Positions 7,283-14,294 of a stretch of 22,983 nucleotides of DNA are shown in pieces. The stretch comes from an uncultured Actinomycetes bacterium. GTDB taxonomy: Bacteria; Actinomycetota; CALGFH01. Below the pieces are notes generated by a model. That model did not search any database. It saw nothing but the letters and a program-made list of their open reading frames with translations, and was not told the origin of the DNA. Position 1 is the stretch's first letter; each line of letters begins with the position of its first letter. The stretch lies in assembly GCA_937881255.1 (NCBI GenBank), contig CALGFH010000336.1:1-22983 (forward strand). The letters run 5' to 3'. The position numbers and the translations under genes are program-made.

Positions 7283-7855
7283 GTGCCAACCGCCACCGAC
7301 ACCAGAGCCCGGCTGCTCGTCGCGGCCCGCCAGGCCTTCGCCGACCTGGGCTACGGCCGGGCCCGGGTCGAGGACGTGGTGGCCAGGGCCGGGGTCGGCC
7401 ACGGCACCTTCTACGCCTACTTCAAGAACAAGCGGGCCGCCCTGGCCGCGCTCATCTCCGAGAACGCCACCACCCTGGTCGACCTGGCCGGCCAGCCCTG
7501 GCGGCCCGGCGACGTCCGGGCCAGCCTGGTCGAGGTCCTGGGCGGCCTCTCCGACCTGTACGACCGCGACGCCGACCTGATCGCCCTCTGGACCGAGGCC
7601 TCGATCCAGGACCCGGAGCTGGGCCAGGTCCTGGACGAGGTCCGCCGCCAGTTCGTGGCCCGCATCGCCCGCAACATCGAGCACGCCGCCGGCCAGGGCG
7701 TGACCCGCCCGGTCGACCCCCTGACCGCGGCCACCGCCCTGGCCGCCATGGCCGAGCAGACGATGTTCCTGCGGGCCGTCCGGGGCGAGCCGCTGGACCG
7801 CGACCTCACCGTCGAGACCCTGGCCGACCTCTGGCTCCACGCCCTCTACCGCTAG
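7283..7855 (+). CDS. TetR/AcrR-family transcriptional regulator
   Basis: The 190-residue cytoplasmic regulator has an N-terminal TetR helix-turn-helix at about residues 6-52 (ARLLVAARQAFADLGY, then VARAGVGHGTFYAYFKNK). The YAYFKNK end of the recognition region is typical. The C-terminal two-thirds is a helical ligand domain. It starts with GTG at 7283 without a Shine-Dalgarno sequence and is probably leaderless. It is divergent from the moxR operon (about 100 bp between starts) and 64 bp upstream of the macro-domain gene, so its targets could be itself, the moxR operon or the downstream genes. The sequence does not decide between these. The ligand is unknown. Confidence 0.88.
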   Translation: MPTATDTRARLLVAARQAFADLGYGRARVEDVVARAGVGHGTFYAYFKNKRAALAALISENATTLVDLAGQPWRPGDVRASLVEVLGGLSDLYDRDADLIALWTEASIQDPELGQVLDEVRRQFVARIARNIEHAAGQGVTRPVDPLTAATALAAMAEQTMFLRAVRGEPLDRDLTVETLADLWLHALYR

Positions 7856-7919
7856 GACAGCCCGGTGTTCTTCGCCGTGGGCCTGCCGGGGTACGGTGGG
7901 GCGAGCAACCGGAGGGAAC

Positions 7920-8486
7920 ATGGACGAGCGTCGCAAGGTGGCCAGCTGTGGGGCGACCGGCGTCTGGGTCTGGCAGGGCGACATCACGGCCGCTGGCACC
8001 GAGGGGATCGTCAACGCGGCCAACAACGAGGGCTGGCTCGGCTCCGGGGTCGCCGGGGCCATCCGGCGGGCGGCCGGGGCCGAGGTCGAGGCCGAGGCGG
8101 TCGCCCAGGCCCCCTGGCCGGTCGGGGACGCGGTCCGGACCGGCCCGGGCCGGCTCGCCGGGCGAGGGGTCAAGGCGATCCTGCACGCCGCCGCCATGGC
8201 CCCCGGCCGCCCGGCCAGCGCCGAGGCCGTCGGCAGCGCCACCGCGGCCGCGCTGCGCCTGGCCGCCGCCGAGGGGCTGGCCAGCGTGGCCCTGCCCGCC
8301 CTGGGCACCGGGGTCGGCGGGGTCCGGCTGGAGGCGGCGGCCGCGGCCATGGGGGCGGCCGTGCGCGAGCACGCCGCCGGGCCGGCCCCGGTCGGCACCG
8401 TGGTGTTCGCCCTCTACGACCAGGAGGCCCTCGAGCGGTTCGGGGGGGCCCTGGAGCGCGAGCTGGGACGCGGCGATGGACCCTGA
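7920..8486 (+). CDS. macro-domain protein (probable ADP-ribose or ADP-ribosyl metabolite binding/hydrolysis)
   Basis: This 188-residue cytoplasmic protein is almost entirely one macro domain. The N-terminal GDIT motif is at residues 20-23 and NAAN at 32-35. The loop GSGVAGAI at 41-48 and the phosphate-binding PALGTGVGG at 126-134 follow. Family members bind ADP-ribose, and many remove it from proteins or nucleic acids or deacetylate O-acetyl-ADP-ribose. NAAN and the Gly-rich loop suggest an intact binding pocket. The ATG at 7920 has GGAGG at 7911-7915. A longer frame from 7896 would absorb this site. The end overlaps the start of the histidine kinase gene by 11 nt, implying coupled expression. 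No ADP-ribosyltransferase gene is seen in the window. Confidence 0.87.
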   Translation: MDERRKVASCGATGVWVWQGDITAAGTEGIVNAANNEGWLGSGVAGAIRRAAGAEVEAEAVAQAPWPVGDAVRTGPGRLAGRGVKAILHAAAMAPGRPASAEAVGSATAAALRLAAAEGLASVALPALGTGVGGVRLEAAAAAMGAAVREHAAGPAPVGTVVFALYDQEALERFGGALERELGRGDGP

Positions 8487-10056
8487 GCTGGACCCGCTGG
8501 CCGCGGGTGGGCTGCTGGAGCGGATCGTCGCCTGGGCCGGGCAGGCGGTCGGCACCCCCAACGGCTACATCTGCCTGATCGAGCCGGACAGCGGCGAGAT
8601 GGTCCTGCGCCTGGGCACCGGGGCCTACAGCGGCCTGGTCGGGCTGCGCATGCTCAAGGGCGAGGGCCTGTCCGGCCGGGTCTGGGAGACCGGCCAGCCG
8701 CTGGCCATCCCCGACTACAGCCGCTGGGAGGGACGGGTCCCCCAGATCGCCGCCGAGAACTTCCGGGCGGTCCTGGGGGTCCCCCTGATCATCGGCGGGA
8801 ACGTCATCGGCGTGATCGGCCTGGCCTTCTCCGAGCCCGGCCGGGAGTTCTCCAACGACGAGGTCGACCAGGTCAGCCGGTTCGCCGAGGTGGCCTCGAT
8901 CGCCCTCGACAACGCCCGCCTGTACGCCGCCGCCCAGCAGGAGCTGGTCGAGCGCCAGAAGGCCGAGCGCCGCTTCCGCTCCCTGGTCGAGGTGCTCCCG
9001 GTGATGGTCTACAGCGAGGAGTTCGAGGTCGGCGGCTCCCGCATGTGGGTCAACCCCCAGGTGTCGATGTTCGGCACCACCCCCGAGGACGCGGCGACCA
9101 AGAACTTCTGGAAGACCCGCCTGCACCCCGAGGACCGGGAGCGGGTGCTGGCCGAGGAGGCCCGCTGCGAGCGGACCGGCGAGCCGTTCCGGATGGAGTA
9201 CCGGACCATCCACGCCGACGGCCACGTCATGTGGATCCGCGACGAGTGCGTGCTGGTCCGCGACGACGACGGCAAGCCCCTGTACTGGCAGGGGGTGGTG
9301 GTCGACCTGACCGACGTCCGCCGGGCCCTGGAGCTGGAGCGGGAGGCGACCCGGCGGCTGCGGGCCCTGGACGAGATGAAGAACACCTTCCTGGACGCCG
9401 TGTCCCACGAGCTGCGCACGCCCCTGGCCGCGATCGTCGGCATCGGCCTGACCCTGGAGCACAAGGCCGACATCCTGGCCGACGCCGACCGCAGCGACCT
9501 CTACACCCGGCTGGTGGCCAACGCCCGCAAGCTCGACCGGCTGCTCAACGACCTGCTCGACCTGGACCGGCTGACCCACGGGATCGTCGCCCCCAAGCGC
9601 CGCCCCACCGACGTGGCCGCCCTGGCGGCCCGGATCGCCGACGACTGGGGCCTGCTCAACGGCCGCCGCCCCCAGGTCGTGGCCCAGCCGGTGACCATCT
9701 CTCTTGACCCGGGAAAGGTCGAGCGGATCATCGAGAACCTGCTGGCCAACGCGGCCCGGCACACCCCCCGGGACACCCCGGTGTGGGTCCGGGTCGAGCA
9801 CCCGCCCGGCGGCGACGGGGTCCTGCTGGCGGTCGAGGACGCCGGCGCGGGGGTCCCGGCCGAGCTGCGCGACAGCGTGTTCGAGCCGTTCCGCCAGGGC
9901 CCGGACACGCCGACCCACGCCCCCGGGGTCGGCATCGGGCTGACCCTGGTCGCCCGCTTCGCCGAGCTCCACGGGGGGCGGGCCTGGGTGGAGGAGCGGG
10001 CCGGCGGCGGCTCCTCGTTCCGGGTCCTGATCCCGGACGCGCCCCAGGAAGGCTGA
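8476..10056 (+). CDS. soluble sensor histidine kinase with GAF and PAS domains
   Basis: The 526-residue protein has no membrane segment, so it should sense a cytoplasmic signal. A GAF domain spans about residues 10-150 (LKGEGLSGRVWETGQPLAIPDY, AVLGVPLIIGG). A PAS/PAC domain spans about 165-285 (HPEDRERV, YRTIHADGHVMWIRD). The HisKA domain has the phosphoacceptor His311 in SHELRTP. The HATPase_c domain shows the N box (ENLLANAARH, 420-429), G1 (EDAGAGVP), the F box (FEPF) and G2 (GVGIGLTL, 484-491). The ATG at 8476 lies inside the end of the macro-domain gene. Upstream frame to 7948 is shadow coding. No response regulator is encoded nearby, so it is an orphan kinase. The next gene has its own -10-like element. 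Confidence 0.92.
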   Translation: MDPELDPLAAGGLLERIVAWAGQAVGTPNGYICLIEPDSGEMVLRLGTGAYSGLVGLRMLKGEGLSGRVWETGQPLAIPDYSRWEGRVPQIAAENFRAVLGVPLIIGGNVIGVIGLAFSEPGREFSNDEVDQVSRFAEVASIALDNARLYAAAQQELVERQKAERRFRSLVEVLPVMVYSEEFEVGGSRMWVNPQVSMFGTTPEDAATKNFWKTRLHPEDRERVLAEEARCERTGEPFRMEYRTIHADGHVMWIRDECVLVRDDDGKPLYWQGVVVDLTDVRRALELEREATRRLRALDEMKNTFLDAVSHELRTPLAAIVGIGLTLEHKADILADADRSDLYTRLVANARKLDRLLNDLLDLDRLTHGIVAPKRRPTDVAALAARIADDWGLLNGRRPQVVAQPVTISLDPGKVERIIENLLANAARHTPRDTPVWVRVEHPPGGDGVLLAVEDAGAGVPAELRDSVFEPFRQGPDTPTHAPGVGIGLTLVARFAELHGGRAWVEERAGGGSSFRVLIPDAPQEG

Positions 10057-10069
10057 CCAGCTCCACCGT

Positions 10070-10075
10070 TATACT
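10070..10075 (+). promoter_or_regulatory. candidate -10 element upstream of the HNH gene
   Basis: TATACT is a five-of-six match to the -10 consensus in the short gap between the kinase stop (10056) and the HNH start, and A/T runs are rare in this DNA. No good -35 is seen at 16-18 bp. It would give a leader of about 25-30 nt. Confidence 0.5.
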
Positions 10076-10107
10076 GCGAGCGGCCCCACGCATCGCCACG
10101 GGAGGGC

Positions 10108-10623
10108 ATGGTGGAGCGAGCGCTCGTCCTCAACGCGTCCTATCAGCCCATCTGCGTCGTGCCGGTGCGGCGGGCGGTGGTGCTGGTGCTGAAGGAGAAG
10201 GCCGACGTGCTCGTGCCCGGCAGCGGCCTGGTCCGGGGGGCCACCCTCGAGGTCCAGGCCCCCAGCGTCATCCGGCTCCGGTACTTTGTGAAGGTGCCGT
10301 TCCGAGCCCGGGCCGGGCTCTCCCGTCGAGCGGTGTTCGTACGCGATGACCACACCTGCCAGTACTGCGGCGAGCGAGCCGAGAACGTCGACCACGTGGT
10401 GCCCCGCTCCCGTGGCGGCCTTCACGTCTGGGAGAACGTGGTCGCCGCCTGCCGGCGCTGCAACAGCCAGAAGGAGGACCGCCTGCTCCACGAGGCGGGC
10501 TTCCGCCTACGGCGCGAGCCACGGGCGCCCAAGGAGACGCTTTGGATCGTGATCGCCGTCGGCCGCATCGAACCTGGCTGGGCGCCGTTCCTGGGCCTGG
10601 AGGCCGACGCCGTCCCCGCCTGA
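10108..10623 (+). CDS. HNH endonuclease family protein
   Basis: The 171-residue product begins with the conserved LVLNASYQPICVVPVRRAVV region seen in a widespread actinobacterial HNH group. The HNH domain occupies about residues 70-130. It has two zinc-binding Cys pairs (C84xxC87 and C115xxC118), the His of VDHVVPRSRGG (H96), Asn110 and the trailing CNSQK. The fold suggests metal-dependent cleavage of DNA, but the role of this chromosomal group is not established. I see no phage or restriction genes nearby. The ribosome site GGAGG (10101-10105) is only 2 nt from the ATG at 10108 and 5 nt from the GTG at 10111, so the latter may be the true start. The 3' end overlaps the probable start of the metallophosphoesterase gene. 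Confidence 0.88.
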   Translation: MVERALVLNASYQPICVVPVRRAVVLVLKEKADVLVPGSGLVRGATLEVQAPSVIRLRYFVKVPFRARAGLSRRAVFVRDDHTCQYCGERAENVDHVVPRSRGGLHVWENVVAACRRCNSQKEDRLLHEAGFRLRREPRAPKETLWIVIAVGRIEPGWAPFLGLEADAVPA

Positions 10624-12155
10624 CCCTCAGCCGGCGCCGGCCCGACCGCGCCTCCCTCACCGCCTTCGCCAGGCGCATCGCCCCCTGGGCGCTCCCCCTG
10701 CTCGCCGGGGCCCTGGGGGCGGTGCTGGCCGTGACCCTGCTGGCCCGCCAGGAGGTCACCGTCGGCCCGGCCCGGGTCCGGCTGGAGGCCGGGGCCGCCC
10801 TGACCGGGTCCAGCCGGCTGGCCGCGCCCCCCTTCGGCTCGGTCTCGGCCCGGACCCACCAGGGCCCCCTCACCTTCCGGGCCACCATCGACGACGTCGA
10901 CGTCAAGCGCCTCGGCCGGCTGCTCGAGGGCAGCCCCGGCCCGGCCGGGCCGGGCGGGCCCCGGTTCGCCGAGCTGGAGGCGACCCTCGGCCCCCTGGAG
11001 GACCAGGCCCGGCGGGCGGCCACCGTGTTCCTGATCCGGATCGCCGTCCTCGGCCTGGCCGGTGGGCTGGCCACGGTGCTGCTGTTCCGCCGCCGGACCC
11101 GCCAGCGGCTGGTCCGCTGCGGCCTCGGCGGCCTCACCGCCACCGTCCTGCTGCTCGGCCCGGCCCTGGCCACCTACGACCTGACCGCCTTCCGCGAGCC
11201 CCGCTACGACGGCGCCCTCGAGTACGCCCCGGCCCTGATCGGCGACGTCCGCACCGGCCTGGACCGGCTGCGCACCCTGCGCGAGGAGATGGTCCGCATC
11301 GGCCGCAACCTCGACCGCGCCTACGCCGCCCTGGCCAGCCCGGTCGGCGAGCTCGACGGCAACGGCACCGTGCGGGTGCTGCACATCTCCGACCTCCACC
11401 TCAACCCGGCCGGGTTCGACCTGGCCGAGCGCCTGGCCGACCAGTTCGACGTGGCCGCGGTGGTCGACACCGGCGACATGGGCACCTGGGGCCTGCCCAG
11501 GGAGCCGCAGGTGGCGGACAACATCGGCCGCTTCGAGGTGCCGTACCTGTTCGTCAAGGGCAACCACGACGACGCCGACATGGTCGAGGCCGTGGCCGCC
11601 AACGGCAACGCCCGGGTCCTGGACAACGGCGGCACCGAGGTCGCCGGGATCCGCTTCTACGGGGTCCCCGACCCGACCTTCACCCCGGGCAAGGGCCACC
11701 AGGTGGAGGAGTTCGAGGAGCTCAAGGTGGAGCGGAGCGTCGGCGTGGCCGACGCGGTCGAGCGCCAGGCCCTGCGCCCCGACGTCCTCCTGGTCCACGA
11801 CGGCCGCCTGGCCGCCTACGCCCGCGGCCACGTGGCCACCGTCCTCGAAGGCCACCTCCACCGCTTCGGCACCGAGGTCGTCAACGGCACCAGGACCCTC
11901 CAGACCGGCACCACCGGCGCCGGCGGCCCCGACAACTTCCGGGCCGAGGACCCGCCCCCGGCCGACGCCCAGGTCATCTACTTCGACCCCGGGACCCGCC
12001 GCCCGGTGGCCGTCGACCGCATCACCGTCAGCCTCCCCGGCTCCTCGTTCTCGGTCGAGCGCCTCCTCCTCCCCGAGGGCGCCACCCCCTTCACCCCCGA
12101 CCCCCTCGAGGTTCCCCCGGAGCTCGCCCCGGCCCCCGGGGCCCAGGGCGGCTGA
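10542..12155 (+). CDS. membrane-anchored calcineurin-like metallophosphoesterase
   Basis: The 537-residue protein has an Arg-rich N-terminus and three likely membrane helices (about 49-67, 163-182 and 191-211). A metallophosphatase domain follows from about 277. Metal ligands are visible in HISDLH (D284, H286), DTGDMG (D311), GNHDD (340-344), VHDG (H419) and GHLH (437-440). By the positive-inside rule (RRRTRQRLVR at 183-192 cytoplasmic) the catalytic domain should face outward. The substrate is unknown. The TTG at 10542 has AAGGAG at 10531-10536 with 5-nt spacing, inside the HNH gene, giving an 82-nt overlap. If that site is fortuitous, CTG at 10620 is the only obvious later alternative near the HNH stop. 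The acidic, proline-rich tail after about 510 looks disordered. Confidence 0.85.
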   Translation: MDRDRRRPHRTWLGAVPGPGGRRRPRLTLSRRRPDRASLTAFARRIAPWALPLLAGALGAVLAVTLLARQEVTVGPARVRLEAGAALTGSSRLAAPPFGSVSARTHQGPLTFRATIDDVDVKRLGRLLEGSPGPAGPGGPRFAELEATLGPLEDQARRAATVFLIRIAVLGLAGGLATVLLFRRRTRQRLVRCGLGGLTATVLLLGPALATYDLTAFREPRYDGALEYAPALIGDVRTGLDRLRTLREEMVRIGRNLDRAYAALASPVGELDGNGTVRVLHISDLHLNPAGFDLAERLADQFDVAAVVDTGDMGTWGLPREPQVADNIGRFEVPYLFVKGNHDDADMVEAVAANGNARVLDNGGTEVAGIRFYGVPDPTFTPGKGHQVEEFEELKVERSVGVADAVERQALRPDVLLVHDGRLAAYARGHVATVLEGHLHRFGTEVVNGTRTLQTGTTGAGGPDNFRAEDPPPADAQVIYFDPGTRRPVAVDRITVSLPGSSFSVERLLLPEGATPFTPDPLEVPPELAPAPGAQGG

Positions 12156-12175
12156 CCCCTCTCCCCATCGCTCCA

Positions 12176-12189
12176 GTGGAGTGAAGTGG
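12176..12189. promoter_or_regulatory. upstream MraZ-type box cluster (two GTGG repeats)
   Basis: GTGG occurs at 12176-12179 and 12186-12189, exactly 10 bp apart. The 14-mer GTGGAGTGAAGTGG differs by one base from the sequence at 12299-12312 next to the mraZ promoter. A third box at the next 10-bp step is missing. This is likely a second MraZ binding site about 170 bp upstream of mraZ. Function is inferred from similarity. Confidence 0.55.
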
Positions 12190-12281
12190 AGACTCAACAG
12201 TTCTTCCCCTCTGTCGCCATTTCTGGCCTCTGATCCCTATTTTCCCTGCTCAAATGGCCTCTCTCTGTGGCTGCATATGCA

Positions 12282-12310
12282 TTGACGGTGGGTACCCGGT
12301 GGAGTAAAGT
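12282..12310 (+). promoter_or_regulatory. promoter of the mraZ/dcw operon
   Basis: TTGACG (12282-12287) and TAAAGT (12305-12310) are separated by 17 bp and are close to the sigma-70-type consensus. They lie in the only relatively AT-rich patch of the neighbourhood. The -10 hexamer lies within the GTGG-box array, so MraZ binding should interfere with polymerase. Transcription would start near 12317, about 30 nt before the mraZ start. Confidence 0.7.
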
Positions 12311-12328
12311 GGCGCCAAGTGGAGGGCA
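12299..12328. promoter_or_regulatory. MraZ box array (three 10-bp repeats starting with GTGG)
   Basis: GTGG starts at 12299, 12309 and 12319, giving three direct 10-bp repeats immediately upstream of mraZ. MraZ proteins are known to bind short direct repeats with a TGG core at about 10-bp period in their own promoter. The array covers the -10 and start region, which fits autorepression of the operon. Confidence 0.75.
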
Positions 12329-12346
12329 TAGGGGAGGGGAGCGGCG

Positions 12347-12790
12347 CTGTTCATCGGCACCTACGACCACTCCCTGGATCCCAAGGGCCGGGTGATCCTC
12401 CCGCGCAAATTCCGGGACGAGCTGGGGCAGGACATGGTGATCACCAAAGGCGTGGGCAAGGAACGCTGCCTCTATGTGTTCCCGCAGGGCGAGTTCGAGG
12501 CCTTCGCGGCCAAGCTCCACAGCCAGCCCCTGACGGCCCGGCCGACCCGGGACTTCGCCCGCATGTTCGTGGCCGGGGCCAGCTCCGAGAGCGCCGACTC
12601 CCAGGGCCGGGTGGTCATCCCCCAGACCCTGCGCGAGTACGCCGGGCTGTCCAAGGACGTGGTCCTGCTCGGCCAGATCCGCCGGGTCGAGATCTGGGAC
12701 AAGGCGGAGTGGGAGCGGTACCGGGCGGTCGCCGAGGCCGCCTACGCCGACGAGACCAACGCCGCCCACCTCGCCGAGCTGGGGATCTGA
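12347..12790 (+). CDS. mraZ: MraZ, transcriptional regulator of the dcw cluster
   Basis: The 147-residue protein has the two SpoVT-AbrB-like halves of MraZ: DPKGRVILPRKFR at residues 11-23 and DSQGRVVIPQTLR at 84-96. It is a ring-forming DNA-binding protein expected to bind the GTGG repeats upstream. The family begins M-F-x-G-T-Y-x-H-S-L-D. Here FIGTYDHSLD is preceded by CTG at 12347, and a TAG at 12329-12331 closes the frame upstream. No ATG, GTG or TTG lies between, and the first later one (GTG at 12392) would remove the first DNA-binding motif. GGGGAG at 12336-12341 sits 5 nt before the CTG. CTG initiation is therefore the best reading. The stop overlaps the rsmH start by one base (TGATG). 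Confidence 0.93.
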   Translation: MFIGTYDHSLDPKGRVILPRKFRDELGQDMVITKGVGKERCLYVFPQGEFEAFAAKLHSQPLTARPTRDFARMFVAGASSESADSQGRVVIPQTLREYAGLSKDVVLLGQIRRVEIWDKAEWERYRAVAEAAYADETNAAHLAELGI

Positions 12791-13773
12791 TGGTGTTGAC
12801 CGCCGCCCGTCATCAGCCGGTCATGATCGACCGGGTCACCGACCTGCTCCGGCCCCGCCCCGGCGGGACCTACCTCGACGCCACCCTCGGCCTCGGCGGC
12901 CACGCCGAACGGCTGCTGGAGGCCAGCGCCCCCGACGGCCGGGTCGTCGGGCTGGACCGCGACCCGGCCGCGCTGGCCCTGGCCGGTCAGCGCCTGGCCT
13001 GGGCGGGGGACCGCCTCCAGGCCGTGGCCGCCTCGTTCGAGGACCTGGGCGAGGTCGCCGGCCGCCTCGGCCTGGACGCGATCGACGGGGTCCTCTACGA
13101 CCTCGGGGTCTCCTCGCTCCAGCTCGACGAGGGCGAGCGCGGCTTCAGCTACCGCGCCGACGCCCCCCTGGACATGCGCATGGACCCCACCACCGGGATC
13201 TCGGCGGCCGAGGTGGTCGCCACCTACCCCCGGGCCGAGCTCGCCCGCATCCTGCGCGAGTACGGCGAGGAGCGCTTCGCGGGCCGCATCGCCCGCGTGA
13301 TCGACGAGGCACGCCGCCGTGGCCCCATCGCCACCACCGGCCAGCTGGCCGAGCTGGTCAAGGCGGCTGTGCCCGCAGCCGCCCGGCGGACCGGTCCCCA
13401 CCCGGCCCGCCGGGCCTTCCAGGCCCTGCGCATCGAGGTCAACCGCGAGCTGGACGCGCTCCGGGCCTCCCTGCCGCAGGCCGTCGACCTGCTCGCCCCC
13501 GGCGGGCGGCTGGTCGTGCTCGCCTACCACTCCCTCGAGGACCGCATCGTCAAGCAGGCCTTCGCCGACGCGGCCGGCCGGCCGGTGGAGGCGCCCCACC
13601 GCCTCCCGGTCGACCCGCCAGCCGGCGAGCCGGCCAGGCTGGCCGTCCTGACCCGGCGGCCCGAGCGGCCGTCCGAGGCCGAGGTGGCCGCCAACCCGCG
13701 GGCCGAGAGCGCCAAGCTGCGCGCGGCCGAGAAGCTCCAGCCGAGCACCGAGGCCCGAGGGGGGCAGCCATGA
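12790..13773 (+). CDS. rsmH: RsmH (MraW), 16S rRNA (cytosine-1402-N4)-methyltransferase
   Basis: The 327-residue cytoplasmic enzyme uses S-adenosylmethionine to methylate N4 of C1402 in 16S rRNA, tuning decoding at the P site. HQPVM lies at residues 8-12 and the SAM-binding YLDATLGLGGHAE at 28-40. The VVGLDRDP strand is followed by YDLGVSSLQLD at 103-113 and DMRMD at 128-132. HPARRAFQALRIEVNREL (204-221) and LAYHSLEDRIVKQ (244-256) are all RsmH hallmarks. The ATG at 12790 overlaps the mraZ stop (TGATG), and the rsmH stop overlaps ftsL as ATGA. Position between mraZ and ftsL is the classical one. No family motif is missing. Confidence 0.97.
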   Translation: MVLTAARHQPVMIDRVTDLLRPRPGGTYLDATLGLGGHAERLLEASAPDGRVVGLDRDPAALALAGQRLAWAGDRLQAVAASFEDLGEVAGRLGLDAIDGVLYDLGVSSLQLDEGERGFSYRADAPLDMRMDPTTGISAAEVVATYPRAELARILREYGEERFAGRIARVIDEARRRGPIATTGQLAELVKAAVPAAARRTGPHPARRAFQALRIEVNRELDALRASLPQAVDLLAPGGRLVVLAYHSLEDRIVKQAFADAAGRPVEAPHRLPVDPPAGEPARLAVLTRRPERPSEAEVAANPRAESAKLRAAEKLQPSTEARGGQP

Positions 13774-14264
13774 GCACGACCACCACCGCCAGGGCCCAGC
13801 GGCCGGCGCCACGCCCCCAGCTCCAGCTGCCACGGCTGCGGGCGGTCGCCCCGATCAGCCGGGTCCCGCGGCTCCCGTTCCTGCTCCTCACCATCGCCGC
13901 GATCGTGGCCGGAGTGTTCGGCCTGGTCGCGCTCAACGTCAGCGTCAACCAGCAGTCGTTCCAGATCAGCGAGCTCCAGGACCAGAACCGCCTGGCCGAG
14001 GCCCGCTGGACGGCGCTGCAGGCCGACGTCGACCGGCTCAAGGCGCCCGCGCGCATCGCCAAGGCCGCCAAGTCCGCCAAGCTGGCCCCCGCCGGCCGGC
14101 CGCGGGTGGTGGCCCTGCCGGGCTCGCAGGGCCGAGCTGTGGCCACCCCGGGGGCGGCGACTTCCCCCGCTGCCCCCGGGGCGGGCCTCACCCGAGGCGA
14201 CGACCAGTCCGGCTGGACAGCCGGCGACCCGTTCCCGCTCAAGCGCTACCTGGCCGAACCCTAG
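13770..14264 (+). CDS. ftsL: FtsL-like septum formation protein
   Basis: This small bitopic membrane protein (164 residues) has a basic, Pro-rich cytoplasmic N-terminus (1-35) and one membrane helix (about 36-56). A short coiled coil follows (about 57-92, QQSFQISELQDQNRLAEARW). The extracytoplasmic tail is rich in Ala, Pro and Lys and looks disordered. FtsL proteins pair with FtsB/DivIC and activate the FtsW-FtsI synthase at the septum. Sequence conservation in this family is weak, so the name rests on topology and position between rsmH and ftsI. It overlaps rsmH by 4 nt (ATGA). The tail after residue 100 is longer than in the E. coli protein, though actinobacterial FtsL proteins are often extended. 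Confidence 0.85.
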   Translation: MSTTTTARAQRPAPRPQLQLPRLRAVAPISRVPRLPFLLLTIAAIVAGVFGLVALNVSVNQQSFQISELQDQNRLAEARWTALQADVDRLKAPARIAKAAKSAKLAPAGRPRVVALPGSQGRAVATPGAATSPAAPGAGLTRGDDQSGWTAGDPFPLKRYLAEP

Positions 14265-14294
14265 GCCGCCGGTCCAGATCTGAGGGGGGAAGGT

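Noticed and set aside
10108..10623. The HNH gene as part of a mobile element or defence island
   Set aside because: No phage, transposase, restriction or toxin genes lie nearby. The base composition matches its neighbours and the protein belongs to a common chromosomal group.
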